The notes below the pieces were generated by a model. It saw only the letters and a list, made by a program, of their open reading frames with translations. It was not told the origin of the DNA and did no database searches. The translations under genes and the position numbers were made by a program. DNA of 64,000 nucleotides from Diplocarpon mali (taxonomy: Eukaryota; Ascomycota; Leotiomycetes; Helotiales; Drepanopezizaceae): positions 213,038-277,037 of the forward strand of contig JAENRP010000003.1 in the NCBI GenBank assembly GCA_024741835.1, given 5' to 3'. Of this stretch, positions 58,931 to 64,000 are shown one piece after another (the stretch's first letter is position 1; each line of letters starts with the position of its first letter).

Positions 58931-59808
58931 TTAATTTAGGTGAAGAACTTGCATATTTAGCATTTTGACAAAGGCGGCATGATTCGAGCTATTGAAGCTC
59001 ATTGTAAAGCCATCTGCGGCGTTTTCTTCAGTGTTGATATACCCCAGATCCAAATAGCGCTTATTGAGCTCTTGCCGTACGTAGTGATATTTTGTATCAA
59101 CATGCTTGGCTCGCTGATGATATTCAAGGTTCTCTGTAGGGTAGAGAGCTCCCTGCTTGGCGCAGATCATCTCTACCTTCTTGGCGTTGTTGCAATCATA
59201 CCGAATTTCCCTAAGTACTTGTCTGATCGAAGAGGCCTCATGTGCGACTTGATATATAGCCACGTCTTCGGCTTTTGTAGAGGAGAGAGCAGCGGTCGTT
59301 TGTTGCTTGGAAGAGGCGGTGATTATGCCATTGTTGAAGAAGGCGGCGCCAGAGTGAGATACTATGCTTTCTTTATCACCTGTCTAATCAGAGTCGCAGT
59401 AGCCATGCAACTTCTGTATTTCTGGGTCAGGCACCTTATTTCCGAATGCAATACAGTAGAACCGGGTTCCCTATAAGTATTGTAGTGCTCGTTTTGCGGC
59501 CGCCAGGTGCTGTGGTGATGGATTAGTCAAGAATTTGGTGGGAATTGAGCAATGGTATAGAATATCCCAACGCGTATGGTACGCAAGGTACTCTAGTGAG
59601 CCGCAGATCTCTTAAATAGCTTAATTTCTTAAGGGGTAGCTTGGCCCTCGAATTTGACCATGTGTACTTCACAGCCACTAGCAAACGGCGTTTCTGCGCT
59701 TTTGCAATTCGTCATAATGAATAGTTCAAGCACCTTGTCAATATAGGCGTCTTGACAGAGTGAAATCGTCTTTTTTGGTCGATTTCTGACTATTCGAACT
59801 CCTAAGTA
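58931..59808 (-). pseudogene. Ty1/copia retrotransposon remnant (RT C-terminus and RNase H)
   Basis: Read from 59808 down, the translation follows the end of a copia Pol polyprotein: DYLGVRIVRNRPKKTISL...AYIDKVLELF (end of RT/connection), then after a one-base frameshift near 59618, CGSLEYLAYHTRWDI, FLTNPSPQHLAAAKRALQYL, LHGYCDSD, SGAAFFNNG..SSKQQTTAALSSTKAED (RNase H motifs) and EYHQRAKHVDTKYHYVRQEL, closing ADGFT. At least two in-frame TAG codons interrupt it, one at the conserved Trp of YCDSDW and one at the Lys/Arg of RYLKGT; a third stop lies beside the frameshift. Truncated at the upstream side near 59.8 kb; integrase, gag and LTRs are not seen here. It is a dead fragment. Confidence 0.9.
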
Positions 59809-60916
59809 ATCAGCTGGGCCGCCTCTTTATACACACTTATATGAGGTGCCGGAGCAGAATCCAGGGCTGATGGTTGGTAGTTTTGAAGTGCAATCACTGT
59901 AGTACAGTGTAGATTTACTTTTGACTCTTGGAGGACATGGGAGGCAGCGAGAGGGAAGGGAAAGCTCTTGACTGGGTAGTAGTCTGCAATCCTCATTTTC
60001 GTCGATGATGAGTATTTCGGGTCTTTGGGACGGGGCGGATGATGGTTTAGGGAGGTGCTGGATTGGTTGGGCCTCCTGCCACTCATCTGCTCGGTGTTAT
60101 ATATATGAAGAGAGAGAGAGAGCCTGCCTTCAGCTGGGTCCTGGCAGCGAGTCTGACGCAGGTCCACGACCTGACGTGACTGTTGCGGATGGAGAGAAGG
60201 CCAGTGGAAGCGAAAACAGCCATTTCTTGACGGCTGTACCAGCCCGTTAACGCCGCCCTGCAAGATCCCGGCTGCTGGCCCAACGGCCTCGTACTGCGCG
60301 CCCATCAGGGAGACACCGGGAGGGCCGAGGTGTCGCGCCGACGGGCACGAACCTGGCCCTCTCTGGGTTGAGGGTGTGCGAGGAGCGAGGACGAGTGGCA
60401 GTACAGGGTGTGGGCGGATTCGTCGCTGACTCGGGCCAGAATCTGTAGTTTCGGGACCTCTCTCGGCGAGTTGGCTCGGTTCCGTGGGCCGTCTGGGTTC
60501 GAGACGCCGGTGTGAAGACGCCTCTCAGTCTGACCTGCGATGCATCTCTCTGACTGTTCCTGGCGCTACAGAAGCGGCTTTGATGCTGTCTGCGGATTCA
60601 TCTAGGTCTTCCGTATCAGAGAGCGAGTGTGACGAATCATTGTACGGATTCAGACAGGTCAGATGTAGATGGGCAAAAGCAAACAACCGGTTAGGCCACA
60701 AGCGAGGCTACGTCATGATCTCGCTACCGGTAGCCCCCTTGGCCTGGTTTGTCATCCATTTCTGATGCTTCATCATGACACTCCGCGAGACTGTCAGTGT
60801 TCAAGGTGAATACATGGTCCAGATAATGACAGCCGCAGACTGAGCCGGTCCCAAGATCAAGTCCAACACCTGTACTTGTATTTCCCTCTCTGTGCAGCAG
60901 CATCTCTTCAGTCACC
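59809..60916. other. Intergenic region and promoter of the monooxygenase gene
   Basis: No gene is supported. A short (GA)n run lies at about 60105-60122. The region is GC-richer than the copia remnant to its left. Confidence 0.5.
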
Positions 60917-62257
60917 ATGGCAGCTCGCAAACCGATTCTCATCTCTGGCGCCGGTCTCTCGTCGCTCCTCTTGGGACAATCTCTCCTCAAGGCCTCTATC
61001 CCCTTTGTGATCTTCGAGCGCGATGCGTCGATTTCCTTCCGCGCTCAAGGCTACCGTCTGCGCCTCTCGTCCGAGGGCCTCGACGCCATTGAAGCCGTGC
61101 TCACGCCGGACAAGTGGAAGACTTTCTGGGACACCTGCGGGAAGACAGGTGGAGGTGGCTTCGCCGCCATCGACGCAAAGACGGGGGAGGTCATCCCCGC
61201 GCCGGCGAAGGATGAGCCAAAAGCGAACGGGGCTGCAGAGACAGGGCTGCCGAAAGAATCGCTCGCCTCCCGCGATGGGAGGATTGTTGGCATCTCACGA
61301 GGCGACATGCGCAGGCTGTTCCTCTCCGGGTGTGAAGAGTTCGTGAAATGGTCACGCCACGTGACGGGCTACGAGTCGACAGTTTCCGGAGTGAGAGCCG
61401 TCTTTGCTGACGGGTCGAGATCCGAGGAAGGGGAGATGCTGATCGGCGGCGAGGGCATCTACTCCAAGATCGCAAAACAGGTCTCGGAAGGCAGACTGAA
61501 GGTCTACGATACCGGAGCCAGAGGAATTCACGGCCAGGCGCCAACGACCGCATTCACAGCTCTCGGGGAAGGTGTGTGGCGAGTGACGGACGACTCTAAT
61601 CCCACGGGGCGAGTGTTCGTCATTACCAACGTCCGGCCGGGTGATGCGGACAATCCCGAACTGGAATTTGGGTGGACTCTGGGCGGAATGCCGGGCGTGA
61701 TTACGGCTCCCCACGACAACTATTCTCTCGTCGGGGCCCCAGCCGCCAAGATCGCGAAAGAACTGACAGCCAACGTAAGGGCAGTCGGCCAGTTGCCAAC
61801 CCTCTCCCCTCGTTTCAGTGTCGCGACCGTCCTGTACTCCGGCGTTCACTCCTGCGACTTGCCGAAAAGAGTATTTGCTGACCTTCTGGCTATCTAGTGG
61901 CATCCTCGTCTCAAGCCACTCTTCGACGAGATGAATGTGTCGGAAGCTGCATTCTGGAAGATTACCTGTTCGACGCCAACCGGTGTACCGGATTGGCCTA
62001 ACGATCCGCGCGTTACTGTGATCGGGGACGCCGCACATTCAATGACGCCTGCGGGGGGTCTCGGTGCGAACACGGCCGTTCAGGACGCCGCCTTGCTAGG
62101 AAGCCTGTTGGGGGAAGCCGGCGGGCATGCTGAGGGTGTGACGGCTGCTTATGAGAAGGAGATGAGAGTCTATGCCAGTGCGGCAGTCAAGCAGAGCTAC
62201 GGAATGGCTACGGGCCAGTTCGGGGTCAGGATCGACGAGCATTCGAAGACGGTGTAG
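60917..62257 (+). CDS. FAD-dependent monooxygenase (aromatic hydroxylase-like)
   Basis: Two exons, 60917-61774 and 61898-62257 (intron 123 nt, GT..AG, phase 0), give 405 aa. The fold is the group A flavoprotein monooxygenase (PHBH-like): dinucleotide site ISGAGLSSLLLGQSL with the end-of-strand acid FERDA near residue 35, a conserved Arg segment SRGDMRRLFL (about 130), the middle DG region with MLIGGEGIYSKIAKQV, and the second FAD motif VTVIGDAAHSMTPAGGLGANTAVQDA near 325-345. Enzymes of this type hydroxylate aromatic substrates with NAD(P)H and O2, often in secondary metabolism. There are no PKS, NRPS, terpene or P450 genes beside it, so it is solitary here and its substrate cannot be predicted. 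The start ATG has a good CACCATGG context. Confidence 0.92.
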
Positions 62258-63290
62258 GCATTCAGAGGAAAATTGAAATAGAACAAGGGGCCGGGCAGCT
62301 GTATTCTTCTCTGGAGTATCTGAGCCGGGTGAAGTGCGGAGCTGCAAGAATCGTGCCCCTTGAGAGAGCTGCCGCTTGCGACGACGCCCCCGACGGGAGC
62401 GAGGTTCGGGAGCGGCATGTCTGCTACGAATGTATAATGCTCGCAGCGAAGCCGACCCCAGCGCGAAGAGATGTCAGCGGAGCAGTCGCCGTTCCGCCGT
62501 GTGCGGCCGACGGGAGTTGTCTTCCAACACTCGGTGCTGCAAGGACTCGTCGCATTTTGGTAGTTTGTAGTTCTCAAGGCGGGTTCGCTTGTTCACGTGG
62601 CAGGTGTGTCTGAAGACCGGGGGAGGCTAGGGGTCCGGAGTTGACGACAAACAACGAGCGTCACAACCAGCCTCAGCCCTCCACTGGAAGGGCACCACGC
62701 CGGTGGAAAAGCGACGAGGCTGTTCTCCGGAGAGGTTCTCGCTCGCTAGCCGTTGGAGAGAGCTCGTCTCGAGCTCCAACGGCGTCGGGTAAGCCTCCGC
62801 GAGACGGGAAATCGAGAAGGCATCCGGAGAGGGAGCGTACACATCTGGGCTCTCGTTCCCCAGCCGGACGCTCGTGCTTGAGAGCTTCGTACGGTGCCGA
62901 GCGGCAGCCTCTCGTCAACGTCTGCCCGCCGCGAAGACCGGCAGAGGAGACGCGCTGGGGAGGGTCATGTGCCGCGCACGTGCCTGCGTCGGCACCTGAC
63001 TCGTCCCTTCGCCCGTACCGAAGCAGAGCACCCCAGCACCCCGCCCCCGACGTGCTACCCGCGGCCCGCAGGGACCGCGCCGCAGGATGAGAGCGGCCGA
63101 TCTACCGCCCGGTGTCAGGGCCCGTGTCGGAATCCTAGTCACATGACAGTCATGTGAGGGGACAATCAATCGCATGGCTTGGCATGGCTTGGCACTCGCT
63201 ATTGTACATAGTCCATGGGGAAATAATCTGAGGTGTTCTATCTGTGCGCTATACTAGGACTTTCTTTTATGCAGGGGTTTCGACAGGGGG
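62258..63290. other. Intergenic region, GC-rich then AT-rich
   Basis: It is GC-rich to about 63150, with overlapping open frames on both strands that show no family match, then turns AT-rich toward the Tc1/mariner remnants. No gene is called. Confidence 0.5.
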
Positions 63291-63292
63291 TA

Positions 63293-63403
63293 TGTGAAGC
63301 TTAGGAATCAATAACAGTTGAGATAATTAGAGATTTGATTAGGGAAATGCCAAATAGATGTAAAGTAGTGATTGACGCAAAAGGTGGCCATATAAAATAC
63401 TAA
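63293..63403 (+). pseudogene. Tc1/mariner transposase C-terminus, copy 1
   Basis: The frame reads ESITVEIIRDLIREMPNR, then CKVVIDAKGGHIKY and TAA at 63401. The terminal AKGGHIKY is the hallmark of Tc1-like fungal transposases. A TAG stop sits 12 nt into the segment. Only about 37 codons remain. Confidence 0.8.
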
Positions 63404-63684
63404 GGAATTTAATAAAAGCAGCATTGCCAAGAATCTAGTATACACAGACAGGGAACCTCAGATTATCACACCCTGTACGAAGTATTCCACATTCATAGTC
63501 TGTGCACCATTCTAGAGGGTTCTACAAACAGGGGCCTTGATCAAGGGGTACCACCAATCATATAATAATATGAACTCGCCGCTCTTTACATTAGAAATTA
63601 ACACTTTTACTATAGATTCTATATTAAGTGTACCTATACTAAAAACTCTACAACGATACACTTCTATAAGAGGTAGTATAAGAA

Positions 63685-63789
63685 GCGCAGGAATTAATAA
63701 CAATTGAAAGAAGTAGAGAATTGATTTGGGAAATGCTAGAGAGATACAAGGCAGTGATTGAAGCTAAAGGATTATATACAAAATACTAG
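63685..63789 (+). pseudogene. Tc1/mariner transposase C-terminus, copy 2
   Basis: The frame reads AQELITIERSRELIWEMLER, then YKAVIEAKGLYTKY and TAG at 63787. It is homologous to copy 1 upstream, as is the 3' flank AATAAAAGCAGCATTGCCAAG found after both. The two copies are 386 bp apart (stop to stop). Confidence 0.8.
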
Positions 63790-64000
63790 AGAAAAGAATA
63801 AAAGCAGCATTGCCAAGTCTCTAGAGGGCACGGTCTAGAATTGTGGAATATTTCCACCCTGTACTAAGTACAATCAACGTATTCGAGAAGCTTCATCCTT
63901 GGGCACAATCCCCTAATGTGATACCAACCGGCCGCGATCTCCGGCTCCTCGGTCGCAGGCGGGACGAAAGCCGCACGGGAGTCTACCGAGCCTTGCGCGC

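Noticed and set aside
59802..60305. 167-codon minus-strand open frame beside the copia remnant
   Set aside because: It does not continue the Pol frame and shows no family resemblance; it includes a GA microsatellite.
60917..62257. A secondary-metabolite cluster around the monooxygenase
   Set aside because: No backbone synthase, P450, transporter or transcription factor lies beside it in this window.
62641..63090. 149-codon plus-strand Arg/Pro/Ser-rich open frame
   Set aside because: GC-rich low-complexity sequence with open frames on the opposite strand as well; no conserved motif.

Overview
The window is nuclear DNA from a filamentous ascomycete (Pezizomycotina). The evidence is short introns of about 45-140 nt with GT..AG ends and CTAAC/CTGAC-type branch points, single-copy fungal housekeeping genes on both strands at about one per 4-5 kb, and dead transposons whose stop codons look like C-to-T (RIP-type) damage. 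I cannot assign the species. Exon models were built by hand, by matching splice phase and recalled family sequence; no database search was run.

Layout. 1-12.1 kb: a Caf120/Skg3-like PH-domain protein (+), lumazine synthase RIB4 (+) and a large disordered protein of unknown function (-). 12.1-15.7 kb: non-coding DNA with a 128-bp MITE-like inverted-repeat element. 15.7-28.8 kb: a Mn-type cation diffusion facilitator (-), a Rad60/Esc2-like SUMO-like-domain protein (-), LSM6 (+) and a BLM/Sgs1-type RecQ helicase (-). 29.0-30.3 kb: a RIP-damaged Tc1/mariner element with terminal inverted repeats and TA flanks. 30.8-32.6 kb: an NrtA/CrnA nitrate transporter (-) with a probable GC-AG intron. 32.6-38.8 kb: mostly non-coding, with one unrecognised 258-codon ORF. 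38.8-39.8 kb: an orphan-looking two-exon gene with a Lys/Ser/Gly-rich tract. 39.9-45.7 kb: no convincing gene; microsatellites, a 93-bp tandem array made of alternating 55- and 38-bp monomers, pyrimidine-rich tracts and two assembly gaps. 45.7-46.7 kb: a GPI-anchored wall protein with an extremely short first intron. 49.8-55.6 kb: POP1 (+) and a Dbf2/SidB kinase (-). 57.5-58.1 kb: an Hsp9/Hsp12-type stress protein (+). 58.9-59.8 kb: a Ty1/copia reverse transcriptase/RNase H remnant (-). 60.9-62.3 kb: a FAD-dependent monooxygenase (+). 63.3-63.8 kb: two tandem remnants of Tc1/mariner transposase C-termini.

The genes are mostly unlinked housekeeping functions, not a pathway cluster. The only functional neighbourhood I would point to is Rad60/Esc2-like plus RecQ (both recombination and genome stability), separated by LSM6. 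I did not find a convincing new multi-gene system. The least explained parts are the 39.9-45.7 kb repeat-rich gap, the orphan gene beside it, and the three small DNA-transposon footprints.
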